Source: Planctomycetaceae bacterium
GTDB taxonomy: Bacteria > Planctomycetota > Planctomycetia > Pirellulales > Pirellulaceae
Direction: 5' to 3'
DNA length: 15,099 nucleotides
Assembly: GCA_007133715.1 (NCBI GenBank)
Contig: SLMF01000442.1
Location: 1 to 15,099 of the forward strand
Shown one piece after another: positions 7,681-14,530 of the stretch. Every line of letters begins with the position of its first letter. Positions within the stretch are counted from its first letter, which is position 1. The notes under the pieces are model-generated. The model ran no database searches. It was given only the letters and a program-made list of their open reading frames with translations, and was not told the origin of the DNA. Made by a program: the position numbers and the translations under genes.

Positions 7681-7705
7681 CCCTCGGGCTGCTGGCGCCC
7701 GAGGG
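7681..7705. terminator. Candidate terminator hairpin between converging genes
   Basis: CCCTCGGGC (7681-7689) and GCCCGAGGG (7697-7705) are a perfect 9-bp inverted repeat with a 7-nt loop, 16 bp after the DUF11 stop and 26 bp after the stop of the opposing selenoprotein gene. There is no U-tract, but its position suits a shared terminator. Confidence 0.55.
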
Positions 7706-7731
7706 ATGGGGAGCCACGCGCGAGCGTTGGT

Positions 7732-7968
7732 TCAGCCCAGCCGCGCGCCCACCTGTCGGACCAGCGTCTGCTCGTCCGGGAACTGGCCGGTCGCCAGCTT
7801 CGAGTAGATGACTTGGCCGTTCGCCGACAATTCGAAACAGCCGCCTGTCGACGGCTCCAATTCGAGTCCCGACAATTTCTGTTTATACGTGCTCAACAAT
7901 TTGGCTGCCAGACTGACAGCATGAGGCTCATAGTTTCAAGCCGCGCAATAGCGCAAATGCAATTTCAT
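7732..7968 (-). CDS. selW: SelW/Rdx-family selenoprotein, in-frame UGA read as selenocysteine
   Basis: Read on the minus strand from the ATG at 7966-7968, this frame has one internal TGA (7936-7938) and then runs open to TGA at 7732-7734. With the internal codon as Sec the protein is 78 aa. It starts MKLHLRYCAAU-NYEPHAVSLAAKLL, so Cys8 and Sec11 form the CxxU redox motif of thioredoxin-fold SelW/Rdx (PF10262-type) proteins. The second half shows the family's STGGCFELSANGQVIYS and ATGQFPDEQTL blocks. Length, start and motif spacing all match the family. AGGTG 7 nt upstream of the ATG serves as ribosome site and overlaps the TAG of the 48-aa gene, 10 nt away, so the two are probably co-transcribed. 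A SECIS-like stem-loop follows the UGA. Expected role: a small cytoplasmic thiol/selenol redox protein. A pseudogene with a chance stop is the alternative but fits poorly, since everything downstream is conserved in frame. Confidence 0.88.
7904..7920 (-). promoter_or_regulatory. Bacterial SECIS element candidate
   Basis: In the mRNA, 15 nt after the UGA, GCUGUC (7915-7920) pairs with GGCAGC (7904-7909) around the loop AGUCU (7910-7914): six pairs, one of them G-U. Known bacterial SECIS elements have a short stem within the coding region directly after the UGA, with a G in the first two loop positions to bind SelB; all hold here. The loop resembles the AGGUCU loop of E. coli fdhF as I remember it. 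Confidence 0.7.
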
Positions 7969-7978
7969 GCGGGAACAC

Positions 7979-8125
7979 CTATTTTTTTGAGGAACGTTGC
8001 TTCGCGGGTTTCTTTGGGGGGGATGCAGATTTGCCCGTTTTTGTGGCAGACGGTTTTTTCTTGCCAAAAGCTTGGGCCCAATGGTTGACATACTCTTTGG
8101 TCGCACCGACACGTGTGATGGACAC
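7979..8125 (-). CDS. 48-aa lysine-rich small protein upstream of the selenoprotein
   Basis: A short frame with a GTG start (8123-8125) and a TAG stop (7979-7981). The very strong ribosome site GGGAGGAGAGGT directly precedes the start, with GGAGG 6 nt away. The protein begins MSITRVGATKEYVNHWAQAF, a plausible small folded segment, and continues as a basic tail (GKKKPSATKTGKS, then PPKKPAKQRSSKK) of the kind seen in nucleic-acid-binding or ribosome-associated small proteins. I recall similar short lysine-tailed proteins in planctomycetes but cannot verify this. The stop codon overlaps the ribosome site of the selenoprotein gene, so the pair looks translationally linked. No function is assigned. 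It is in a different frame from the longer open frame that runs into the selenoprotein UGA. Confidence 0.65.
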   Translation of the reverse strand: MSITRVGATKEYVNHWAQAFGKKKPSATKTGKSASPPKKPAKQRSSKK

Positions 8126-8198
8126 ACCTCTCCTCCCATGGAAAACATCGTCAAATCGGAAAACAAGCGGCTCGGGTTGAATCTCCCGAATCGGTCAC

Positions 8199-8227
8199 TT
8201 GGTAACGGCTTGAGAAATCGGGGTCAA
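8199..8227 (-). promoter_or_regulatory. Weak promoter-like pair upstream of the 48-aa/selenoprotein pair
   Basis: TTGACC (8222-8227) and TACCAA (8199-8204) on the minus strand are 17 nt apart. The -35 side shares the 12-mer GGCTTGACCCCG with the purH promoter candidate. The -10 match is poor. Confidence 0.25.
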
Positions 8228-8241
8228 GCCCCTGGTCGACA

Positions 8242-8985
8242 TCAGTGACGAGCGCCGGAACGACGGCGGGCCAGTTCGTCACGCAACTGGGCAGCCAGTT
8301 CATACCGCTCTTCGGCGACTGCCTCGTCCAACCGCTCTTCCAAGGTCCGCCCCACCTGATAATGGTCCCGCAAGGACTCACGCAGTTCGACCAAACGCAA
8401 TCGCAACTCGTCCTCCTCGAACTCCTCCTCCGCATCGTACTCGGCAAAGACGTCCTGCAACTGCTCCAGGCCCTGATTCAACTCGGCGATCGCCGCCTCG
8501 GGCGTGGCATCCTCCAGCTGGCTCAACGCAGCAGCCTGGATGCGGTGAAATAATACGAAGGGACGGTACTGCTCATGCGCCAATACCCATTCTTCGTCCC
8601 CGCCGTGATTCCGGCAGAGGTCCATCAGCGTCAAGGTATGCTCGGCATCGTCCACCGCATGCCGGAATTCGCGGAGGGTCAACCAGCAAATGCGGCGGTG
8701 ATAGAACTGCACAAATTCGCGGTCCACCTCGAAACACTGTTTGTCGGTGAGCACGAACTCCGGATGACGCCGCGCTTTGCTTCGCAGGTAATCGCCGTAC
8801 GTCGGAAAGTTGTGCGGGCGGTCGCCGTCGGGACGTCCCGTCGTTTCCAACTGCAACACCCCCATATCGACCCGCATCTGGATCACCGGGCGCCCATCGC
8901 TGCCTTCCACCCTGCGTACCTTGACCGACTCTGGCTCGTACGGCCACTGTCTGAGGATTCGATCCAAGTTCTCTTTTGCAGACAT
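8242..8985 (-). CDS. UVR (UvrB/UvrC) motif-containing protein
   Basis: A 247-aa protein starting MSAKENLDRILRQWPYEPE, with a conserved-looking N-terminal domain (VIQMRVDMGVLQLETTGRPDG), a middle helical part (FYHRRICWLTLREF, then EHTLTLMDLC), an acidic stretch (EYDAEEEFEEDELRLR) and a C-terminal UVR motif at about 215-240 (LEERLDEAVAEERYELAAQL). The UVR motif is the coiled helix hairpin by which UvrB and UvrC interact; it also occurs in non-repair proteins such as McsA, so a DNA-repair role is not implied. The whole layout resembles a protein family of Pirellulales genomes as I recall it. Start choice: the ATG at 8985 gives the conserved N-terminus; longer versions read through the G-rich intergenic region. 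The ribosome site is weak (AGCAGGGCA). It follows purH by 116 bp on the same strand. Confidence 0.82.
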   Translation of the reverse strand: MSAKENLDRILRQWPYEPESVKVRRVEGSDGRPVIQMRVDMGVLQLETTGRPDGDRPHNFPTYGDYLRSKARRHPEFVLTDKQCFEVDREFVQFYHRRICWLTLREFRHAVDDAEHTLTLMDLCRNHGGDEEWVLAHEQYRPFVLFHRIQAAALSQLEDATPEAAIAELNQGLEQLQDVFAEYDAEEEFEEDELRLRLVELRESLRDHYQVGRTLEERLDEAVAEERYELAAQLRDELARRRSGARH

Positions 8986-9033
8986 TGCCCTGCTACCATT
9001 CGGTAAGGAAACGAACACCGACCCACCACGGTT

Positions 9034-9039
9034 ATTATA
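9034..9039 (-). promoter_or_regulatory. TATAAT -10 box upstream of the UVR-motif gene
   Basis: A perfect TATAAT on the minus strand, 48 nt upstream of the ATG and inside the imperfect palindrome GTTATTATAAC (9031-9041). I find no good -35 box at 16-18 nt, so it is only a candidate. Confidence 0.35.
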
Positions 9040-9062
9040 ACAAATCCCGTCTTTCTCTTCGT

Positions 9063-9092
9063 GGGGGGGGGGGCCCTCCATCAATCCCCCCC
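9063..9092. repeat. G11/C7 homopolymer tracts forming a GC-only hairpin after purH
   Basis: An 11-G run (9063-9073) followed by CCC, and a 7-C run (9086-9092), can pair as a very stable hairpin. It is just downstream of the purH stop codon, between purH and the UVR-motif gene. There is no U-tract. The homopolymer would be prone to slippage and to sequencing error. Confidence 0.5.
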
Positions 9093-9101
9093 TGGGGAGT
9101 A

Positions 9102-10667
9102 TTAGTGTCGAAAATGACGGCGTCGTGTGAAGATCATCGGCAAATGACGCTCGTTGCAGGCAGCGATCACCTCGGGATCCCGAATGGAGCCCCCAGGTTG
9201 AATCACTGCCGCCACCCCCGCCTCTGCCGCGCGATGAATGGAATCGGGAAAGGGAAAGAAGGCATCGGAGGCCAGGATGCAGTCGGCCGCTTGTTCTGCC
9301 GCCTTGTGAATTGCGATCTCGACCGAATCCACCCGGCTCATTTGCCCCGCTCCCACCCCGCAAAGTGCCTGATTCTTAGCCAGCACGATCGCGTTGGATT
9401 TAACGTGACGGACGATTGCCCAACCGAATCGGAGATCTTCCCAGAGATCCTCCGTGGGCTGCGTTTCGGTTACCACCTCCCATTGGGCCACATCGTCCGC
9501 AATGGTGTCGGGTTGCTGGACCAGCATCCCTCCCTCGATATACCTCATATGGCGGGATGACCAAGCATCATCCAAGCGACCGACCTGCATCAGGCGGACA
9601 TTTTTCTTCCACTTGGGTCGCGTCGTGAGGATGCCGACCGCGGCCGCCTCGTAGTCGGGCGCCACGGCTCCCTCGACAAACAGACCCGGCTCCGAAAGCA
9701 CTTCGGCGGTGGCCACGTCCATGGTGCGGTTGAAGCCCACCACCGAGCCGTAGGCGCTGAGCGGATCGCCCGCCAGTGCCTTGCGAGTTGCCTCGGCCAA
9801 CGTGTCGGCCGTGGCGGCGCCACAGGGATTGTTATGTTTGATGACCACGGCCGCCGGGCGGGGAAACAAGCGGACCATATTGAGGGCGCTGTCCAAGTCC
9901 AGCAGGTTGTTGTAGGACAGCTCCTTGCCGTTCAGTTGGCGTGCTGTGACCAAACTGGGGCCCCTCGCACCGATTTCCCGGTACACACTGGCTCGCTGAT
10001 GCGGGTTTTCCCCGTATCGTAACGACGCTTTGCGGCGCAAGACCAGATGCAGCATTTCCGGAAAATCTGGGGTTCGGCCTTCGTCTGCGAAGTAATCCGC
10101 AATCGCTCGGTCATAGGCTGCCGTTCGGGCAAAGGCTTCCGCCGCCAACCGCCGCCGTAAAGCGTCCGACACGCTGCCGGTTTCCAAGATTTCCTGCAAG
10201 ACGGCCGAATACTGTTCGGGATGCGTCACGATCGCGGTGAAGGCATGGTTCTTCGCCGCGGCTCGTACCAGGCTCGGACCTCCAATATCAATCTGCTCGA
10301 TGGCTTCTTCGTGGGTTGCCCCCCCTCGCGCAATGGTTGCCTCGAAAGGATACAGATTCACCACGACCAGCTCGAACGGCTGGATCCCATGCTCGGAAAT
10401 CGCATCCATATCATCCGCGCGATCCCGACGGCAAAGCAGTCCGCCGAACACACGGGGATGCAACGTTTTCAGACGCCCCTCCATCATCTCGGGAAAGCCG
10501 GTGTAGGTGGACACATCGGTCACCGCCAGACCGGCGTGCTCCAAATGCCTCCGCGTGCCGCCCGTGCTCACGATCTCGATGCCACACTCGGACAGACCGT
10601 GTGCGAAATCGGCTAGACCCAGTTTGTCGCTGACACTGATGATCGCGCGGCGGACGGAGGTATTCAT
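9102..10667 (-). CDS. purH: Bifunctional AICAR formyltransferase / IMP cyclohydrolase
   Basis: A 521-aa protein, the normal length for PurH. The N-terminal MGS-like cyclohydrolase domain (about 1-150) shows AIISVSDKLGLADFA, STGGTRRHLE and MMEGRLKTLHPRVFGG. The C-terminal AICAR transformylase domain shows LRYGENPHQ, GKELSYNNLLDLDSAL, the catalytic Lys-His in VVIKHNNPCGAA (about residue 270), and SDAFFPFPDSIHRAAEAG with VIQPGGSIRD. It catalyses the last two steps of purine synthesis, AICAR to FAICAR (10-formyl-THF as donor) and FAICAR to IMP, in the cytoplasm. The ATG at 10667 (MNTSVRRAIISVSDK) is the family start; the track's longer GTG/TTG-type extension to 10721 is unconserved. AAGGA lies about 12 nt upstream. 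No other pur gene is adjacent; a promoter-like pair sits about 60 bp upstream. Confidence 0.97.
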   Translation of the reverse strand: MNTSVRRAIISVSDKLGLADFAHGLSECGIEIVSTGGTRRHLEHAGLAVTDVSTYTGFPEMMEGRLKTLHPRVFGGLLCRRDRADDMDAISEHGIQPFELVVVNLYPFEATIARGGATHEEAIEQIDIGGPSLVRAAAKNHAFTAIVTHPEQYSAVLQEILETGSVSDALRRRLAAEAFARTAAYDRAIADYFADEGRTPDFPEMLHLVLRRKASLRYGENPHQRASVYREIGARGPSLVTARQLNGKELSYNNLLDLDSALNMVRLFPRPAAVVIKHNNPCGAATADTLAEATRKALAGDPLSAYGSVVGFNRTMDVATAEVLSEPGLFVEGAVAPDYEAAAVGILTTRPKWKKNVRLMQVGRLDDAWSSRHMRYIEGGMLVQQPDTIADDVAQWEVVTETQPTEDLWEDLRFGWAIVRHVKSNAIVLAKNQALCGVGAGQMSRVDSVEIAIHKAAEQAADCILASDAFFPFPDSIHRAAEAGVAAVIQPGGSIRDPEVIAACNERHLPMIFTRRRHFRH

Positions 10668-10728
10668 TGTCAGGCCAAGTCCTTGTGCTGTAAGCGGCAA
10701 AAAAAGGGTACGACGGGGCACCGCTCAT

Positions 10729-10757
10729 GGTTTACGCGTTGAAGGACGCGGGGTCAA
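10729..10757 (-). promoter_or_regulatory. Promoter-like pair upstream of purH
   Basis: TTGACC (10752-10757) and TAAACC (10729-10734) on the minus strand with a 17-nt spacer. Predicted leader about 55 nt. The -35 is five of six, the -10 three of six. It lies downstream of a good terminator for the preceding gene, which supports separate transcription of purH. No PurR-like or riboswitch structure was recognised. Confidence 0.4.
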
Positions 10758-10802
10758 GCCGCGAACCGCGAGCGGCACGGGGAAAACAGCGGAAACCGCC
10801 GG

Positions 10803-10829
10803 AAAAAACGTTCACCGACGGGGGGAACG
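10803..10829 (-). terminator. Rho-independent terminator of the PQQ-propeller gene
   Basis: On the minus strand CGTTCCCC (10822-10829) pairs with GGTGAACG (10809-10816), with one internal mismatch, around the loop CCGTC; six T follow directly (10803-10808). It is about 92 nt past the stop codon of the PQQ-propeller gene and upstream of the purH promoter candidate. Confidence 0.65.
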
Positions 10830-10920
10830 GTTTTACCCCGACCACGCAAGCAGTTCAAGGGGGACACTTTGCGAAGCAAGCCCATAAGATGCCGAGAATC
10901 TACCCAGCGAAAGGGTATAA

Positions 10921-12480
10921 TTACCCGCCAAATGGATCATCCTGCCCGCCAAATGGGGCTGCGCCGCCACCAAACGGGTCGTCTGCGTCGTCTATGGGAC
11001 CGAAAGGATCGGCCGCCGGATCGTCTGGAGCACCAAACGGATCGGCGGGTACCGGTGTGTCAAAGGGGTCAGGCCGCCCCGGCTGCGGCCGCTCCGGCTC
11101 GCGCTCCGGCAGTGCCTCCTGTTTGATCGCGGGACGTTTCTTGGCCGGCTCCTCGGTGACCTCCCCCACATGGACCAGAGGCCAACGCTGATCGACCTCC
11201 CGGTAGGCCTGCAACATGCCCGTGTCCATGCCCACAATGATCCGATCGGTCAGCGGATTCGCGTAAAACAGACTCAGACGATTCGATTGGGTCGTGGCAA
11301 TGCGGCTACCCGTCTCCCGGTCCAGAATCTCCAGACGATCCGTCATCCCCAAACAATACAGGCGATCTTTGCTGGCTGCCAAAAACTTGCTGACGTAAGG
11401 AGCGATCCAACGCAATTCGCCCGTCTGTTGTCCCAAGTGATACAGGTTCATTTGATCCGTCAGGAAGAACAGCGAATCTCCCGTCGGTACCGGAGTCGTG
11501 ACAACCGCTTCCCCCGCAGAAAAACGCCAGTGTTGATCCCCGGAGGTTTCGTGCAGGCAGTACAGATAGCCGTCGACTGATCCGACAAACAAGCGGTTGG
11601 GATGGAAAAATGCGGGCTGCGACACGATCGCGTCGCGGGCTTCCAAACGAAAACGAATCCGCGCGCGACTGACCGAAGCCACATACAGCAATCCGCGATC
11701 CGTGGGCCAAGCGACACTCAGCGGGGTAACCACCGGTTGAATGACGGCCCGACCATTCGATTGATGCATGTCCGGCAGCGTCTCCGTCTCCTCCAAATCG
11801 TACAGCTCCACTCTTCCGCTATAAGTTGGAACAACAACCTGATAAGGGGTTATGGCAGGTCCGGCAGCGGGGACACAATAGGTGCGACGCGTCCAGATCA
11901 GTCGACCGGTGTCTCGTTGCAACAGATACAAGGAACTTCCGTTGAGTACGGCCACGTAGTCTTCGCCGACCCCCACTCGCTCGGTGGGGAAATCGGGGTT
12001 GCCGACCACGGTGGCCCAGACCGTGCGACCTGTCTCGGCATTGATCGCATGGACCATGGCACGATCGGTCGTTACGTACAACGTGATCTCGGGAACTTGC
12101 TGCTCTTCGATTTCGGCTTCCAGACCACGTGCTTCGAGTTGCCGGATAAACTGCTCGGCCAACCGTCGCGCGCCCTCCTGACCCACCACCTCGCCAAAAC
12201 GGTCCAAGTCCTGCTCGCCAAACACGCGGCGGCGCTCCCCTTCGCCATACTGAACTTCGTAGTACGTGTGGTTGTTGCGAGAACTGATAAACTGCTGGAT
12301 GTGGGTCACACGGCCGCGGGCAGCATCGACTTCGACTCGCGTCGTCCAAGCCAGCTCCAATCCAAAGCGGCGAGCTTCGGTCGCGCTGAGTAACTCGGTT
12401 GTGCGGGTATCTGCCCTCCCCGAAGCGGCCAACAGAAGAGAGAAACCGAATACGATAAGCAAAAAGGTTGATCGCAACAT
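10921..12480 (-). CDS. Secreted PQQ-type beta-propeller protein with DPFG-rich tail
   Basis: A 519-aa protein beginning MLRSTFLLIVFGFSLLLAAS-GRADT, a clear signal peptide. A helical segment (residues about 25-130, including FGEVVGQEGARRLAEQFI) precedes a propeller of PQQ-like repeats with the usual 'G...W' blades: GRTVWATVVG, GRLIWTRR, GDQHWRFSAG, GELRWIAPYV, with paired strands such as LFVGSVDGYLYCLHE and IIVGMDTGMLQAY. The last 70 or so residues are Pro/Glu/Asp-rich with about five DPFG-type units. Such PQQ-like proteins are often non-enzymatic scaffolds (compare BamB); no quinone-binding residues are identifiable, so enzymatic activity is not claimed. I place the start at 12480 because the promoter candidate at 12557-12585 would start transcription only about 7 nt before the alternative ATG at 12543. 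The ribosome site is weak. Confidence 0.85.
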   Translation of the reverse strand: MLRSTFLLIVFGFSLLLAASGRADTRTTELLSATEARRFGLELAWTTRVEVDAARGRVTHIQQFISSRNNHTYYEVQYGEGERRRVFGEQDLDRFGEVVGQEGARRLAEQFIRQLEARGLEAEIEEQQVPEITLYVTTDRAMVHAINAETGRTVWATVVGNPDFPTERVGVGEDYVAVLNGSSLYLLQRDTGRLIWTRRTYCVPAAGPAITPYQVVVPTYSGRVELYDLEETETLPDMHQSNGRAVIQPVVTPLSVAWPTDRGLLYVASVSRARIRFRLEARDAIVSQPAFFHPNRLFVGSVDGYLYCLHETSGDQHWRFSAGEAVVTTPVPTGDSLFFLTDQMNLYHLGQQTGELRWIAPYVSKFLAASKDRLYCLGMTDRLEILDRETGSRIATTQSNRLSLFYANPLTDRIIVGMDTGMLQAYREVDQRWPLVHVGEVTEEPAKKRPAIKQEALPEREPERPQPGRPDPFDTPVPADPFGAPDDPAADPFGPIDDADDPFGGGAAPFGGQDDPFGG

Positions 12481-12556
12481 GGGCGGCAATCCGCGGCTCG
12501 ACTTGTGAAGTGAAAGGATAAGACACCTCCGCCACCCGGCCATGGCAGATACCCTT

Positions 12557-12585
12557 AGTCTAGACGGCCAGGGGATACGTGTCAA
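12557..12585 (-). promoter_or_regulatory. Strong promoter candidate for the PQQ-propeller gene
   Basis: A perfect TTGACA (12580-12585) and TAGACT (12557-12562, four of six) with a 17-nt spacer on the minus strand. Predicted start near 12550, leader about 70 nt to the ATG at 12480. Confidence 0.6.
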
Positions 12586-12685
12586 AAAAGCTTTTCGACC
12601 GAGAACGCCGTCCATATCCAATCGGTCACACCCGTACCCGGTTGTTCAGCGCCCTGATTCGGTATCAAAATCGGGTTTGCACCGG

Positions 12686-14410
12686 TCAGTCGGTCAACAC
12701 GGCGCGAACCGAACTCCACACCACCTCCGGCTCAACCACCACATCCGGAGGCAAGTCACTCAGCGTGCTCGAGGGGACAAACATGCCCGCAATCAGCACG
12801 CGATCCTCCGGTTGGTACCAATCCGACGGATCTCTGTCCGCGTAGACCGCCGCAATCGTCTTGTTGTCCGGCAGACCCAACTCGGTACGATAGAGGGGCC
12901 CCTGCTCCAAAATGGCTTGCACTTTACCCACCAAAAGAACTCCGTCGCTGTCACGTCGATCGGCGGCATGGAACCAGGCATTTCCCGCTCTGCCCAGGTT
13001 TCGCAGTTTATCTGGGTCCTCTCGCAAGGATTGCAGCAGTTCGATCGCCATCTCCCGCTCCGCCTCCGCATCGGCTTCCGACCGGTTGAGCGTTTCGCAC
13101 AAGCGAGCGAAAGTCCGGTAGGTGGGGCCCAGCAAGGCCCCGCTTTCCGCCGCCGCGACTTCCGACCAGGCCACCGCCGCTTGTTGAGCCTCGTCCCAAA
13201 TCGCACCTCCATGGGCGGTGCCGGTTTCGTCTTCAGGTTCGGACAGGGGCACGACGGCACTCGGGCCCGCGTTCCCGGCCTCTCCGCGCGCGTCGGTTGC
13301 ATGCTGCTGGTCCGCCGCCGCTTGCTCGTTCAACTCGGGGACCGCTCCCAATTCGGTGTCGGTTTCTAAAGCCGGGTCGGTCTCCAAGCCGGGGTCGGTC
13401 TCCAAGCCGGGGTCGATCTCCAAGCCGGGGTCGATCTCCAAGCCGGGGTCGATCTCCAAGCCGGGGTCGATCTCCAAGCCGGGGTCGATCTCCCAATCGG
13501 GATCCAATTCCCGTTGCGAGTCATCTGGCCATTCGGGCTCCAGCAGCAACGGGTCTTCGGGGGGAGCGGCCGGCTCGGTGAGGTTGGGCCCCAGATCGTA
13601 AAGGTCATCCAGGTCCCCCGGATCGGCCCCGGGAACCGGCGAGGCCGAAGACTCGTCGATCGGCTCGTGCTCCGGCAGTAAATGCCCAAACAGCCCCCCC
13701 GCCGGAATCTCATTCGGTGGTGCAGGTTGGGCTTCCCGGGTCGGCGACTCGTCTGCAGCTCCTAGTTCGTCAAAGGTCCGCTCGGGCAAACCGGTTTCCG
13801 ATAATCCCTGGTCGGGGGAGGTCGGAGCGGTGCGGCGAGTTGCGGCATCGGCGTCCGCTGTCGCACCATGAAAGGTCGCCGGAACCAACCAAGGGGCGAG
13901 CGCCGCGACCGACGGGCCGAGTTGAAACGGATCGCGGCGCAGGTTCTGCCAAGGCATCCACCAGAGCAGCAATTGGGCTATCACCAGACCGGCAATCCCG
14001 CCCGCAACGATCTTGACTACTTCACCCGTCGCATTTTTCGACTTACGCCGCCCGTGCGAACGCTTGCTGCGACGGCGTGTTCCCGACGTCGTCACGCTCG
14101 CCTCGCGTGGCTGGGAACTGCGAGCAATGCTGAATTCCGGCAACGAAGCCGGCTCGTCCACCGCGGGTAGACTCGGCTCACCGAAATCCCCAGGCGTCTC
14201 TGCCAGCAAACCCGGTTCCCCGACCCCGGCCGGCTCCGAACTCGCCCTGCCCGGATCCTCCAAGACCTCTAATTCAGGGGGAAGGGCGTCGAGAATCTCT
14301 ACTAGCCAGAGGGTCTCCTGGCAAAGCGGGCAACGCACACGCGCTTCGGCGCTGGCCGACGAGGGCAACGATACGCGCTCGTGACAGCGGGGACAGGGCA
14401 CAATGGTCAT
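12686..14410 (-). CDS. Zinc-ribbon, single-TM protein with acidic repeat linker
   Basis: A 574-aa protein. The N-terminus carries two CxxC pairs (Cys6/Cys9, Cys27/Cys30) spaced like an MJ0042-type zinc ribbon. After a low-complexity acidic linker come a basic stretch (RRRSKRSHGRRKSK, 112-125) and one membrane helix at about 131-152 (VVKIVAGGIAGLVIAQLLLWW), so the ribbon should face the cytoplasm. Residues about 200-450 are acidic and disordered and include a six-residue repeat (IDPGLE/TDPGLE) at about 304-350, encoded by an 18-bp tandem repeat. A C-terminal folded part (about 460-574: AWSEVAAAESGALLG, ETLNRSEADAEAEREMAIELL, GLPDNKTIAAVYADRDPSDWYQPEDRVLIAGMFV) ends the protein. ATG 14410 has GGAG 9 nt upstream. 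I do not recognise its function; by layout it is an envelope protein of a planctomycete-type family. Confidence 0.8.
   Translation of the reverse strand: MTIVPCPRCHERVSLPSSASAEARVRCPLCQETLWLVEILDALPPELEVLEDPGRASSEPAGVGEPGLLAETPGDFGEPSLPAVDEPASLPEFSIARSSQPREASVTTSGTRRRSKRSHGRRKSKNATGEVVKIVAGGIAGLVIAQLLLWWMPWQNLRRDPFQLGPSVAALAPWLVPATFHGATADADAATRRTAPTSPDQGLSETGLPERTFDELGAADESPTREAQPAPPNEIPAGGLFGHLLPEHEPIDESSASPVPGADPGDLDDLYDLGPNLTEPAAPPEDPLLLEPEWPDDSQRELDPDWEIDPGLEIDPGLEIDPGLEIDPGLEIDPGLETDPGLETDPALETDTELGAVPELNEQAAADQQHATDARGEAGNAGPSAVVPLSEPEDETGTAHGGAIWDEAQQAAVAWSEVAAAESGALLGPTYRTFARLCETLNRSEADAEAEREMAIELLQSLREDPDKLRNLGRAGNAWFHAADRRDSDGVLLVGKVQAILEQGPLYRTELGLPDNKTIAAVYADRDPSDWYQPEDRVLIAGMFVPSSTLSDLPPDVVVEPEVVWSSVRAVLTD
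13364..13489. repeat. 18-bp in-frame tandem repeat, seven units
   Basis: Seven consecutive 18-bp units with the core CTCCAAGCCGGGGTCGAT (plus-strand reading). Units 3-7 (13400-13489) are identical, unit 2 differs at one base and unit 1 at several; a further degenerate copy follows. Each unit encodes six residues, IDPGLE or TDPGLE, in the zinc-ribbon/TM protein. Confidence 0.95.
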
Positions 14411-14530
14411 GGATTTGCTCCAACGGCGTTCGATCGTCTGAGGGCATGGCTTGCCGTTCGCCCCCCTCACAGGGAAATTCGATTCGACTGGGTTCTGCGG
14501 GTTAGTCGGCACCCCGGGGAAACTTGATGT

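Noticed and set aside
7732..7968. Reading the SelW-like gene as a pseudogene with a nonsense mutation
   Set aside because: The stop is UGA exactly at the CxxU position, the frame downstream is intact with family-like residues, and a SECIS-like hairpin follows. A random nonsense mutation would not be expected to meet all three.
7936..8166. 76-residue open frame on the minus strand ending at the UGA of the selenoprotein
   Set aside because: Only its last 10 residues are real coding sequence (the start of the selenoprotein). The upstream part lacks a ribosome site, overlaps the better 48-aa frame, and the SelW family starts right before CxxU.
10727..11191. 154-residue plus-strand open frame between purH and the PQQ gene
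   Set aside because: Its second half is the antisense of the DPFG tail and its first half crosses the terminator and purH promoter candidates; no ribosome site or domain.
11602..12393. 263-residue plus-strand open frame
   Set aside because: It is antisense to the PQQ-propeller gene; its composition follows from the opposite strand.
13364..13489. CRISPR array
   Set aside because: The 18-bp units are directly adjacent with no spacers, keep one reading frame, and lie inside a gene.
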